The translations under genes were made by a program, and so were the position numbers. Shown here piece by piece: positions 1-6,311 of a DNA stretch of 6,349 nucleotides (positions are counted from its first letter, which is position 1; every line of letters starts with the position of its first letter). Source of the DNA: Spirochaeta sp. (GTDB taxonomy: Bacteria; Spirochaetota; Spirochaetia; DSM-2461); NCBI GenBank assembly GCA_030592625.1, contig JAUVIY010000155.1, positions 1 through 6,349 of the forward strand. The letters are read 5' to 3'. Under the pieces are notes generated by a model that had not been told where the DNA came from, made no database searches, and worked only from the letters and a program-made list of their open reading frames with translations.

Positions 1-36
1 GAGAACCCCCTGCGATATTTCGCCGGAGGGGCGTAG
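1..36 (+). CDS. Possible 3' end of an upstream gene (partial)
   Basis: Reading frame 1 is open from the window edge to a TAG at 34-36 and would encode the tail ENPLRYFAGGA. The gap from this stop to the next start codon is 20 bases and contains a good Shine-Dalgarno site, much like the 21-base gap between the second and third genes of the operon. That spacing would fit an upstream co-transcribed gene. Eleven residues are too few to assign a family, and another frame is open here as well, so this is a tentative call that only upstream sequence can settle. Confidence 0.25.
   Translation, partial: ENPLRYFAGGA
7..31 (+). other. Imperfect hairpin upstream of the first complete gene
   Basis: CCCCTGCGA at 7-15 can pair with TCGC (20-23) and AGGGG (27-31), giving nine base pairs around a TATT loop with a three-base CGG bulge on the right arm. 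No U-run follows, so it is not a standard intrinsic terminator. It could be a leader or intercistronic RNA structure, or simply fortuitous pairing at the end of an upstream coding region. Confidence 0.3.
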
Positions 37-44
37 TTCGTACC

Positions 45-50
45 AAGGAG
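45..50 (+). promoter_or_regulatory. Ribosome binding site of the radical SAM gene
   Basis: AAGGAG lies six bases before the ATG at 57. The same frame stays open back to the window edge, but it holds no ATG, GTG or TTG codon upstream, so this site supports 57 as the true start. No convincing -35/-10 promoter pair is visible in the first 56 bases, so the promoter probably lies upstream of the window. Confidence 0.8.
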
Positions 51-56
51 AACCTC

Positions 57-1292
57 ATGCAAAAAACATCAATTCAGGAAACCGACGCTGCCACGGGTGA
101 GCCCGGATACTTCAACAAGCTGATACGTCGCAAGAAACTCGAAAGTGTCTTCCTCTTCATTACCTCCAAATGCCAGTCGAAGTGTCGGACCTGCTTTAAT
201 CACGCGAATCTCAACCGTGATGATGATCTGACTTTTGAACAGATGAAAACCATCTCTGAAACCGCCGGACCTTTTGACAAACTCTGGCTCTCAGGCGGTG
301 AACCCTATCTGCGGAAAGATATGGTGGACATCATCGCCATGTTTCATGAAAACAACGGTGTTAAAACCATCAATCTTCCCACCAACGGACTTGCCAAGGA
401 CAATATTGTCAGGATGACCGGGGAACTGCTGGATCGTTGTCCGAAGCTTACGATTCATCTCAACTTCTCTCTGGACGGTCTCGGGAAAACCCATGACAAC
501 ATCCGCGGTGTTCCGGGTAACTTCCTGAAGACGGTGGATACCATCGAAACGGTCAGAGAACTCTACGGTGAGAGAAAGAATCTTATGGTGAATATCGCCA
601 CGGTTATTACCAGCGAGGCCTACGATCAGATGCTGGAACTCGCTGGGTATATAGCCCAGAAAGGTCTCTGCGACTTGCATATCCACGAGGTTCTCCGGGG
701 AGATCTACCGGACCCGGATCTGAAGGTAATCTCTCTGAACCAGGTAAAGAAGCTTAATGCCGAACTCTCTCCGGTGATGGACCTTGGGGCCAAGAGGCTT
801 TTTAAAGATCTTAAGCAGGGAAAGAGAATCGCCCGGCTCACCTATATCGGCATCATGAGTTTTATGGAAATGATCAAGGAACAGAATCATGATGGACCCA
901 GCCACTGGGGCATGAAATGCACCGCCGGTGATACCACCTTCGTCATCGATGCCAACGGTGATTTCCGCTCCTGTGAAATGCGCCCTCCCATCGGGAACCT
1001 CAAGGACTATGACTTCAACCTTCGGTCGGCCTATGACTCAAGTGTGATGAAGAGAGAAGTTTATGAGATCGGCGGCGGGGTACGGGCCAATTGCTGGTGT
1101 ACCCATGGATGCTGGATTACCTCTTCCCTGAAGTTCAGTCCCTGGTCGATGCTCGTTCGACTACCCCTGGCATACTGGCGCAAGGAAAAACTGATTAAGA
1201 CAATGCCGCCGCTGCCGGTGGTGGATATTGAGACCATCGAAGCTGCCGCCGGGATGATGCCTGCGGAGGTGCCTGCGGAGGTGACGGCATGA
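57..1292 (+). CDS. Radical SAM protein with SPASM/twitch-like C-terminal domain
   Basis: The 411-residue product is a radical S-adenosylmethionine enzyme. C39, C43 and C46 form the CxxxCxxC motif that binds the catalytic 4Fe-4S cluster, and GGEP at residues 80-83 is the SAM-amino-group motif of the partial TIM barrel. The C-terminal part carries further cysteines: C288-x12-G-x4-C306, which matches the opening signature of SPASM/twitch domains, then C346, C348 and C352 (CxCxxxC). The second group is shorter than a canonical seven-cysteine SPASM set, so one auxiliary cluster, or two with unusual ligation, is likely. SPASM enzymes typically modify peptides, but others act on small molecules; no precursor peptide gene is visible nearby, and the neighbours point to a lipid or small-molecule substrate. 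No signal peptide or membrane segment is apparent, so it is probably cytoplasmic. Its stop overlaps the glycosyltransferase start (ATGA). The family is certain; the substrate is unknown. Confidence 0.93.
   Translation: MQKTSIQETDAATGEPGYFNKLIRRKKLESVFLFITSKCQSKCRTCFNHANLNRDDDLTFEQMKTISETAGPFDKLWLSGGEPYLRKDMVDIIAMFHENNGVKTINLPTNGLAKDNIVRMTGELLDRCPKLTIHLNFSLDGLGKTHDNIRGVPGNFLKTVDTIETVRELYGERKNLMVNIATVITSEAYDQMLELAGYIAQKGLCDLHIHEVLRGDLPDPDLKVISLNQVKKLNAELSPVMDLGAKRLFKDLKQGKRIARLTYIGIMSFMEMIKEQNHDGPSHWGMKCTAGDTTFVIDANGDFRSCEMRPPIGNLKDYDFNLRSAYDSSVMKREVYEIGGGVRANCWCTHGCWITSSLKFSPWSMLVRLPLAYWRKEKLIKTMPPLPVVDIETIEAAAGMMPAEVPAEVTA
1259..1282 (+). repeat. 12-bp tandem duplication containing two Shine-Dalgarno sites
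   Basis: The unit GCCTGCGGAGGT occurs twice in perfect tandem at 1259-1270 and 1271-1282. It encodes the PAEV-PAEV repeat at the C-terminus of the radical SAM protein. Each copy contains GGAGG: the downstream one (1277-1281) lies seven bases before the glycosyltransferase ATG at 1289 and is its ribosome binding site, while the upstream one (1265-1269) is nineteen bases away. Because the unit is a multiple of three, the frame of the first gene is unaffected. Confidence 0.85.
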
Positions 1293-2512
1293 GGGTTCTG
1301 TTGGCTGCCCACGGATCCCGGGGGGATGTGTACCCGATGATTGCTCTGGCTGAGAAGTTTATCTCCGGGGGGCATGAAGTAACCATGTTCACCCAGCAGA
1401 CTTATACATCCGCTCTGGTAAATCACGGCATCAAGGGCCTCTTTACATCCGAAGATGCCCGGAAGGAGATGACCGACCTGGACGATGATGCCGGCAGTGT
1501 CGGCAAATCGATTAAATGGGCCCAGAAGTCCCTGGTAGAAGAGTTTTCCCTGCTGGGTGAAGCGTCGAAGGATGCCGATCTGCTTATCTGCACGAACAAC
1601 GAGTTCTCTGTCTCTTCAATTGCCGAAGCACGGGAAATTCCGGCATTCCGGGTGGCCTTTCTCCCCTCGATACCCGGGAACAATGTCCCGCCGCTCATTC
1701 CCTGGCAGAATCTGCCGAAGGTTCTTTGTCGCCCCACCTGGAATCTCATCAACAAGGGACTGGACTTCATGGCCCTGAAAACCGCGAACCGGGAACGGGC
1801 AGCCCTGGGGTTGGCTCCTATCAAGAGCCTGTCGAAGCATTTTATGGCAACGTTTAACAACCTGTTTGCCATCAACGATGTTCTGGCTCCGCCGCATCAT
1901 TCCTGGCCCAGGGGATCCTACCGCTACTGCGGTTATGCGTTTGAGAATCAGGAGAATGACATCCCTGAGGATGTGGAGGCATTCCTGCAGGCCGGTCCGC
2001 CGCCCATCTATTTAGGTTTTGGTTCGGTTTCGGTGAAGAATCCTGCCGCTTTCACGGATCTGGCCCTGGAGGCTGCCGAAATGGCGGATTGCCGGCTGGT
2101 GATGAGCCGGGGCTGGACCGGCCTGGGCCGGGAGAACATGCCGGAGCATGCCATCCTGGTGGACGACCTGTCCCACGACCACCTCTTTCCCCGTATGGCC
2201 GCCGTCTGCCATCACGGCGGGTCCGGTACCATTCATCGGGGCGCCAGGGCAGGGGTGCCTCAGTTCATCATGCCTGTCATCATCGATCAGTTTTTCTGGG
2301 GTAAGCGCATTCACAATCTCTGTGTGGGACCAAGGCCGAGGTCATCCAAAAAACTCAATTCCCGATCCCTGGCCGATGTCTTTACAGACTTGAGTACCAA
2401 TTCCAACTATCGGGAGAATGCCCGGCGCCTGGCCGAAGCGGTGTCCCGGGACGGAGGAGTTAGCGCCATATATGAAGCAATCGTCGGGGAAATGGCCCGA
2501 ATCGCCGCCTGA
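1289..2512 (+). CDS. GT1-family glycosyltransferase (UGT/GtfB-like)
   Basis: The 407-residue product has the two-Rossmann (GT-B) layout of nucleotide-sugar-dependent glycosyltransferases that act on sterols, polyketides, glycopeptides and carotenoids. The N-terminus starts with MRVLLAAHGSRGDVYP, the glycine-rich opening of GtfB-type enzymes; D13 aligns with the Asp proposed as catalytic base in GtfB. The sugar-nucleotide signature lies in the C-terminal half: HHGGSGT at residues 308-314, then AGVPQ, and D333-Q334 followed by FFWG. Length is normal for the bacterial family and there is no signal peptide or transmembrane segment, so it should work in the cytoplasm or at the inner membrane face. 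The start overlaps the preceding stop by four bases and has a GGAGG site seven bases upstream. Given the neighbours, the acceptor may be a hydroxylated lipid or alcohol produced by the reductase genes; that is inference. The sugar donor cannot be predicted here. Confidence 0.92.
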   Translation: MRVLLAAHGSRGDVYPMIALAEKFISGGHEVTMFTQQTYTSALVNHGIKGLFTSEDARKEMTDLDDDAGSVGKSIKWAQKSLVEEFSLLGEASKDADLLICTNNEFSVSSIAEAREIPAFRVAFLPSIPGNNVPPLIPWQNLPKVLCRPTWNLINKGLDFMALKTANRERAALGLAPIKSLSKHFMATFNNLFAINDVLAPPHHSWPRGSYRYCGYAFENQENDIPEDVEAFLQAGPPPIYLGFGSVSVKNPAAFTDLALEAAEMADCRLVMSRGWTGLGRENMPEHAILVDDLSHDHLFPRMAAVCHHGGSGTIHRGARAGVPQFIMPVIIDQFFWGKRIHNLCVGPRPRSSKKLNSRSLADVFTDLSTNSNYRENARRLAEAVSRDGGVSAIYEAIVGEMARIAA

Positions 2513-2520
2513 GTCAATTG

Positions 2521-2527
2521 AAGGAGG
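2521..2527 (+). promoter_or_regulatory. Strong ribosome binding site of the SCP2-like gene
   Basis: AAGGAGG lies six bases before the ATG at 2534, in the only non-overlapping junction of the operon (21 bases, 2513-2533). It is the longest anti-Shine-Dalgarno match seen in the window. This suggests the small lipid-binding protein can be translated independently of, and perhaps more strongly than, its upstream neighbour. Confidence 0.8.
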
Positions 2528-2533
2528 AAGAGA

Positions 2534-2887
2534 ATGAGTAAAGAAGCCGCACTTGAGGTATTGAAAAAGAATGTGTCCAGGTTTGATGATCCTGATCTGA
2601 AATCCGCCTTTAAAAAATGGGAAAAGGTGGTGCAGTACCGGTTCACCGATATCGACGAAATCTGGTGCATTGAAGTGAAGCAGGGAGATGCCCGGCTTGC
2701 AGAGGGTTCGATTAAAGAGAATCCGGAACTCGAGTACATCATGACCACCGATACCTGTGTGAAGCTCAATACCGGAGAGCTTAACGGAATGCAGGCCTAC
2801 AAACAGGGTCTGGTGAAAACCCAGGGTGCTATCCGGGACATGCTCAAGTGGAAAAAAGTGGGCAACATCAGGTTGGAGGACGAGTAA
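2534..2887 (+). CDS. SCP2-like lipid-binding protein
   Basis: This 117-residue protein resembles a stand-alone sterol carrier protein 2 (SCP2) domain. The features seen are an N-terminal helix, a stretch of alternating polar and hydrophobic residues (roughly 32-65) ending in a proline-containing turn (NPELEYIM), then the typical TGELNGMQAYKQG segment and a final KTQGAIRDMLKW helix, matching the SCP2 order of strand sheet, tGel/a.kg motif and closing helix. SCP2 domains form a hydrophobic pocket for fatty acyl-CoA, sterols or other lipids and have no catalytic residues of their own. No signal peptide is present, so it is predicted to be cytoplasmic. It sits directly before the LuxE/LuxC pair and shares one base with the LuxE gene (TAATG), so a role in presenting or carrying the acyl substrate or aldehyde product is attractive but inferred. 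The family call rests on pattern recognition of a divergent domain. Confidence 0.78.
   Translation: MSKEAALEVLKKNVSRFDDPDLKSAFKKWEKVVQYRFTDIDEIWCIEVKQGDARLAEGSIKENPELEYIMTTDTCVKLNTGELNGMQAYKQGLVKTQGAIRDMLKWKKVGNIRLEDE
2875..2880 (+). promoter_or_regulatory. Ribosome binding site deciding the LuxE-like start
   Basis: GGAGGA lies six bases before the ATG at 2887, which overlaps the preceding TAA by one base. An in-frame ATG further upstream at 2848 would give a longer protein, but its first 13 residues (MEKSGQHQVGGRV) would be the out-of-frame reading of the preceding gene and it lacks a comparable site. The start at 2887 is therefore preferred. Confidence 0.85.
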
Positions 2888-4005
2888 TGGCCATAATTGA
2901 TGAATTTCTGGCCGTGGAAAACCCATGGGAACTTGATATGGCAACCATCAGGGATTTTCAACTTCGTTCAATCAGGGAAGCCTTCGATTTCCATTACATG
3001 AACAACAAACTCTATCGGGGATTTTGCGATCGGAAGGGATTCGGACCAGAGAATCTGAAAAGTTTTGAAGATCTTGTACGGGTTCCCGTTCTCTCGACGC
3101 GCATATTCAAGGAAGGTTTCAAACTGCTGAGTGTTGATGAGGGCGATGTGGCTCAGATACACACCAGCAGCGGATCTTCAGGAAGTCAGAGCCGGGTGCC
3201 AAGGGATAAAATCACTCTGGATCGTTTCGCGATTTCGATGCATAAATCCATTCGATACACCGCCGGTACTTACGGATATCTGGCCATGCTCGGTCCATCC
3301 CCGGATGAACTGGGGGATCTGGCTCTGGCCAATTACGCCCAGATAGGCTGTGATATGGCCGAGGACTACGAGTTCTTCCTGAAAGACTATGACTTCGAAC
3401 CGGAATACATCATCGAAAAGTGCAATGCCACCCCTCACAGGCCGGTAAGGATAGGCGGCGGACCGATGCTGATACTCGATCTGGCGGACTGGATGATGGA
3501 AACCGGTGACAGGATTACAACTCTGACTCCGGATAGTCTCATCACTTCCGGCGGGGGCTTCAAGGATATGATGGGTGCGGCTATGGATCGGGATGAATAT
3601 GATGCCAAGGTATCCGAAGCCTTCGGTCTTCCGAAAAGCAATGTCCGTGATGCCTACGGCATGTCCGAATTGAACGCGATTATGCTGGAATGTGAAAAAC
3701 AGGTGAAACATATTCCGCCATGGGTCCATCTGAGCATCCGGAACCCGGCAAATCTCGACGAAGAGGTGGCTCCCGGGGAAGAGGGTCTCCCGGCGTTTCT
3801 GGATCCCCTGGCCCATTCCTATCCCGGTTTTGTTATTGCCGACGACATCGTTCGTATGGAAGTTGGCCCTCATGAAACCTGTGGATGCGGACTCCACGGT
3901 CCCGGATTGTACAAGGTGGTTCGACGGGCCGAGGGGGCTGAAGAGAAGGGATGCGGCCGTCATGTTGATGAACTCCGCTCCCGGCACGGAGGGGCTACGG
4001 CATGA
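2887..4005 (+). CDS. LuxE-family acyl-protein synthetase
   Basis: The 372-residue product belongs to the LuxE acyl-protein synthetase family, which activates a free fatty acid with ATP to an acyl-adenylate and passes the acyl group to its own cysteine and then to the LuxC reductase. The adenylate-forming signature is TSSGSSG at residues 93-99, and YGMSE at 257-261 matches the conserved YGxTE-type motif of the superfamily. The C-terminus has the family's CGCG-x-HGP stretch (C332, C334) followed by EEKGCG, where K354 and C356 stand out. A cysteine near the C-terminus is the known acyl-transfer site in LuxE of luminous bacteria, so C356 is the best candidate here. Length is about that of luminescent LuxE, and no signal peptide is visible. 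It overlaps the reductase gene by four bases, which fits formation of a complex. The chain length and nature of the acid are unknown; relatives outside luminous bacteria use acids other than tetradecanoate. Confidence 0.93.
   Translation: MAIIDEFLAVENPWELDMATIRDFQLRSIREAFDFHYMNNKLYRGFCDRKGFGPENLKSFEDLVRVPVLSTRIFKEGFKLLSVDEGDVAQIHTSSGSSGSQSRVPRDKITLDRFAISMHKSIRYTAGTYGYLAMLGPSPDELGDLALANYAQIGCDMAEDYEFFLKDYDFEPEYIIEKCNATPHRPVRIGGGPMLILDLADWMMETGDRITTLTPDSLITSGGGFKDMMGAAMDRDEYDAKVSEAFGLPKSNVRDAYGMSELNAIMLECEKQVKHIPPWVHLSIRNPANLDEEVAPGEEGLPAFLDPLAHSYPGFVIADDIVRMEVGPHETCGCGLHGPGLYKVVRRAEGAEEKGCGRHVDELRSRHGGATA
3988..3994 (+). promoter_or_regulatory. Ribosome binding site of the LuxC-like gene
   Basis: GGAGGGG lies inside the last codons of the LuxE-like gene, seven bases before the ATG at 4002. 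With the ATGA overlap this supports translational coupling of the two reductase subunits. Confidence 0.7.
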
Positions 4006-5447
4006 TAGGACAACAGGATATCGAGATACCGTTCATCCTGAGCGGCCGGGAGTACCGATCGGCGGAATCATCCGGAAACGAAGGTATCATCCTGGAGTAT
4101 GACAAAGGCGGAACCGTCATCCGCTTCCCGGCTCTTGAAAAGTTTGATGCCGGTGAGCTCTTTTCGGCTGAAAAGGAACTGGCAAAGCTGTCCATCGACG
4201 AGATACTCGATTTCCTGGCCGCCGCGGGAAAGCTCTGGACCGATCCCGGATATATCCGCTATCAGGAATCTCTGGATCTTATGAAGCGGATTACCGATTT
4301 CAGCGAAGAAGAACTGGTTCTTGATTTTTCATACATACCCGCCCTGCTTGAAAGGGGTGGTTACCTGGAAGAAATGCTTCGTGTGGAATTCGGTGATTCC
4401 GGTGTACTCGATCAATGGACCCTTCGAGGGGGCTGCGAGGTTAAGGCGAATCCCCGAGGGCGCCTGCTGCACGTTCTGGCGGGTAATGTTCCGGGTGTGG
4501 AACTCATTTCCCTTGCCCGGGGGCTTATGACAAAGAACGCGAATGTTCTGAAAATGGCCCGGGGTAATCCGGTTACTCCCGTCGCTCTTGTAGGCAGCTT
4601 TGCGGATATTGACCCTGATCATCCAATTACCCGAAGTACCTCGGTAATCTATTGGGAACGTGGTTCAAGTGCAGAGACCGAAATCTTTCGAGGGGTGCAG
4701 AGTGTATGCGTCTGGGGAGGTTTCGATGCGGTGCACGCATCATGGAGTCATGCAAGATCCGGACTGGAGATTCTTGATTACGGTCCCAAGCGGAGTATGG
4801 TATTCATCGGAGCCTCCACCCTGTCATCAGAGGACTCTCTGACCGCTGCCGCCGCTGCCCTGGCATCGGATACGGTGGTTCACGATCAACAGGCCTGCCA
4901 TTCACCGCAAGTAGTCTTTGTCGAGGGTGGTGAAGCTGCCCGGGGTGAAACGGAAATGTTTGCCGAGGTTCTGGGCCGGGCTCTGGATGAGGCCGGCAAG
5001 TCCCTTCCCCGGGGTGAAGACAGCATCGATCGTAAGACTCAAGTGGGACATATGAGGAACATGGCCGAGCTTATGGGTGAGACTGTATTTCACCCCGGCA
5101 GCACCGCCTGGACGCTCATTGTTACGGATGACTTTACCCGTACGGCTTCCAATCCCCTGGGCCGGACCCTCTGGATACTGCCGGTTGACTCCATAAAAGA
5201 GGCGGTGAACCACGCCGACAGCTGGACCATGGTGGCTGCGTTTTCCCTGAGAGCCGATCTTGAAGCCCATCGGGATTTCCTGGCAGCTCGGGGGGTGGAC
5301 CGTGTCACCACTTTGGGTCATATGGGCTTATTGCCCCCGGGCACTCCTCACGAAGGACGTTACGATTTAACCCGCATGGTAAAATTCGTTTCTGCCGATC
5401 TCGCACCGGAACCGGTGATGGCGATTCCCGCGGAGCTGAGTGTATGA
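4002..5447 (+). CDS. LuxC-family acyl-CoA/acyl-protein reductase
   Basis: The 481-residue protein is a LuxC-type long-chain acyl reductase, a member of the aldehyde dehydrogenase superfamily that reduces an enzyme-bound acyl thioester to an aldehyde with NADPH. The first ~140 residues form the family's N-terminal region. LAGNVPG at 159-165 followed by a RGLMTKNANVLKMA stretch is the LuxC nucleotide-binding signature. The catalytic nucleophile is C299 in HDQQACHSPQ, which corresponds to the acylated cysteine of luminous-bacterial LuxC. Length is typical and the frame is intact. It lies between the LuxE-like and SDR genes with four-base overlaps on both sides (ATGA), so equal production with LuxE is likely. 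Luciferase and LuxD genes are absent from the window, so the aldehyde is presumably an intermediate in another pathway. Acyl-CoA could also be used directly, but the adjacent LuxE argues for free acid. Confidence 0.95.
   Translation: MIGQQDIEIPFILSGREYRSAESSGNEGIILEYDKGGTVIRFPALEKFDAGELFSAEKELAKLSIDEILDFLAAAGKLWTDPGYIRYQESLDLMKRITDFSEEELVLDFSYIPALLERGGYLEEMLRVEFGDSGVLDQWTLRGGCEVKANPRGRLLHVLAGNVPGVELISLARGLMTKNANVLKMARGNPVTPVALVGSFADIDPDHPITRSTSVIYWERGSSAETEIFRGVQSVCVWGGFDAVHASWSHARSGLEILDYGPKRSMVFIGASTLSSEDSLTAAAAALASDTVVHDQQACHSPQVVFVEGGEAARGETEMFAEVLGRALDEAGKSLPRGEDSIDRKTQVGHMRNMAELMGETVFHPGSTAWTLIVTDDFTRTASNPLGRTLWILPVDSIKEAVNHADSWTMVAAFSLRADLEAHRDFLAARGVDRVTTLGHMGLLPPGTPHEGRYDLTRMVKFVSADLAPEPVMAIPAELSV
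5432..5435 (+). promoter_or_regulatory. Ribosome binding site of the SDR gene
   Basis: GGAG lies eight bases before the ATG at 5444, within the end of the LuxC-like gene. It is the weakest Shine-Dalgarno match of the six genes, so translation probably depends on coupling through the ATGA overlap. Confidence 0.6.
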
Positions 5448-6271
5448 GTTCCAAAACTGTCGGACTTGCGTTGGTTACCGGTGCCTCCAGCGGCATCGGT
5501 CGAAGCTATGCCCGGAGCCTTGCCGCCGATGGATACAATCTTGTCATAACGGCCAGAAGGTCTGATCGTCTTAAAGAACTGGCGGATGAATTGATACAGG
5601 CTCATGGTATATCTGTTGAGACTCTGCCTGCCGACCTCTCATCTTCTGATGGTCTGGAGGCTGTTAGGCGGCGCATTTATGAGGGCACAGTCATTGAGTT
5701 TCTGGTACATTCTGCGGGATTCGGTACCCGGGGCCATTTTGTTGATCTTGAGGAAGATGTGATTACAAGAATGGTGAACCTTCACTGCCTGGGGGCCGCA
5801 TCTCTCGTTCGAAGCGTTCTGCCGGGGATGATTGAACGGAATCGCGGCCGTATTATTCTGGTTTCATCACTGGCTGCCTTTCTCACCACAGCCGAATACT
5901 CACTGTACTCGGCTACGAAGTCTTTTCTGAATACCCTTGCTCTGGGGCTTCGTGATGAGCTTGCCGCTACAGAGGTTCGGGTGCAGGCCGTTTGTCCGGG
6001 TTTGGTGAAAACCGAATTCGTCGAAACTCCCACATTTAATGGATTTCGATATGAGGGTGTTCCGGAGAAGTACTGGCTTGCCCCGGAGACAGTGGTGAAA
6101 GAGTCCCTTTACCGTCTGGATCACCGTTACCGTCCCATCCTGGTTCCCACTGCCGGTGCCCGAATGTTTCTGGGCATCCTCAATGCCCCGCTGATCGGGA
6201 ATCTGATAAGGGGGATGATGGGAGCCTCGGGCAGGCGACGGATTAAGGCGGGAAAACCGGCAATGTTCTGA
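5444..6271 (+). CDS. Short-chain dehydrogenase/reductase (classical SDR)
   Basis: The 275-residue enzyme is a classical NAD(P)-dependent SDR. The Rossmann glycine motif TGASSGIG is at residues 12-19. R38-R39 after the second strand favour NADP(H). S142 and Y155-xxx-K159 (YSATK) form the catalytic Ser-Tyr-Lys set with the usual 13-residue Ser-Tyr spacing, and CPG at 184-186 precedes the substrate-loop region. The usual NNAG motif is HSAG at 89-92, a deviation. The last ~45 residues are hydrophobic and basic (GILNAPLIGNLIRGMMG then RRRIK), which may help bind a lipid or the membrane surface; no clear transmembrane helix is claimed. Placed directly after the acyl reductase with a four-base overlap, it most plausibly reduces the aldehyde to an alcohol, though reduction of a keto group or oxidation of an alcohol cannot be excluded. 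It is the last gene of the operon. Confidence 0.93.
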   Translation: MSSKTVGLALVTGASSGIGRSYARSLAADGYNLVITARRSDRLKELADELIQAHGISVETLPADLSSSDGLEAVRRRIYEGTVIEFLVHSAGFGTRGHFVDLEEDVITRMVNLHCLGAASLVRSVLPGMIERNRGRIILVSSLAAFLTTAEYSLYSATKSFLNTLALGLRDELAATEVRVQAVCPGLVKTEFVETPTFNGFRYEGVPEKYWLAPETVVKESLYRLDHRYRPILVPTAGARMFLGILNAPLIGNLIRGMMGASGRRRIKAGKPAMF

Positions 6272-6311
6272 TGACTTCACTGAAAATGAAATCTTGCCGC
6301 AAATACATCCA

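Larger units (their letters stand above)
57..6271 (+). other. Six-gene operon for acyl reduction and lipid or small-molecule modification
   Basis: All six genes lie on one strand. The junctions are ATGA (1289-1292), a 21-base gap (2513-2533), TAATG (2885-2889), ATGA (4002-4005) and ATGA (5444-5447). No internal promoter or terminator is evident. This arrangement is strong evidence of one transcript and coordinated function; the upstream boundary is unknown because the window begins only 56 bases before the first gene. Confidence 0.85.

Noticed and set aside
14..19. GATATT as a -10 promoter element
   Set aside because: No matching -35 element can be placed with proper spacing inside the window, and the bases are part of a hairpin and possibly of an upstream coding region.
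57..1292. Ribosomally made peptide (RiPP) cluster based on the SPASM-like radical SAM
   Set aside because: No small precursor ORF, peptidase, recognition domain or peptide exporter is visible in or between the genes.
2848..2886. Upstream in-frame ATG extending the LuxE-like protein by 13 residues
   Set aside because: The extension is the shifted reading of the preceding gene's end, and the GGAGGA site at 2875-2880 is ideally placed for the ATG at 2887.
2342..2944. Antisense open frame (200 codons) across the GT, SCP2-like and LuxE-like junctions
   Set aside because: Spans three well-supported genes on the other strand, shows no recognisable family features, and would conflict with two gene starts.
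3178..3987. Long antisense open frame (269 codons) opposite the LuxE-like gene
   Set aside because: It lies wholly within a gene with clear family motifs, has no recognisable domain, and is the kind of opposite-strand open frame expected in moderately GC-rich coding DNA.
2887..5447. Bioluminescence (lux) operon
   Set aside because: LuxE- and LuxC-like genes are present, but there is no luciferase alpha or beta subunit, no LuxD thioesterase and no lux regulator in the window.
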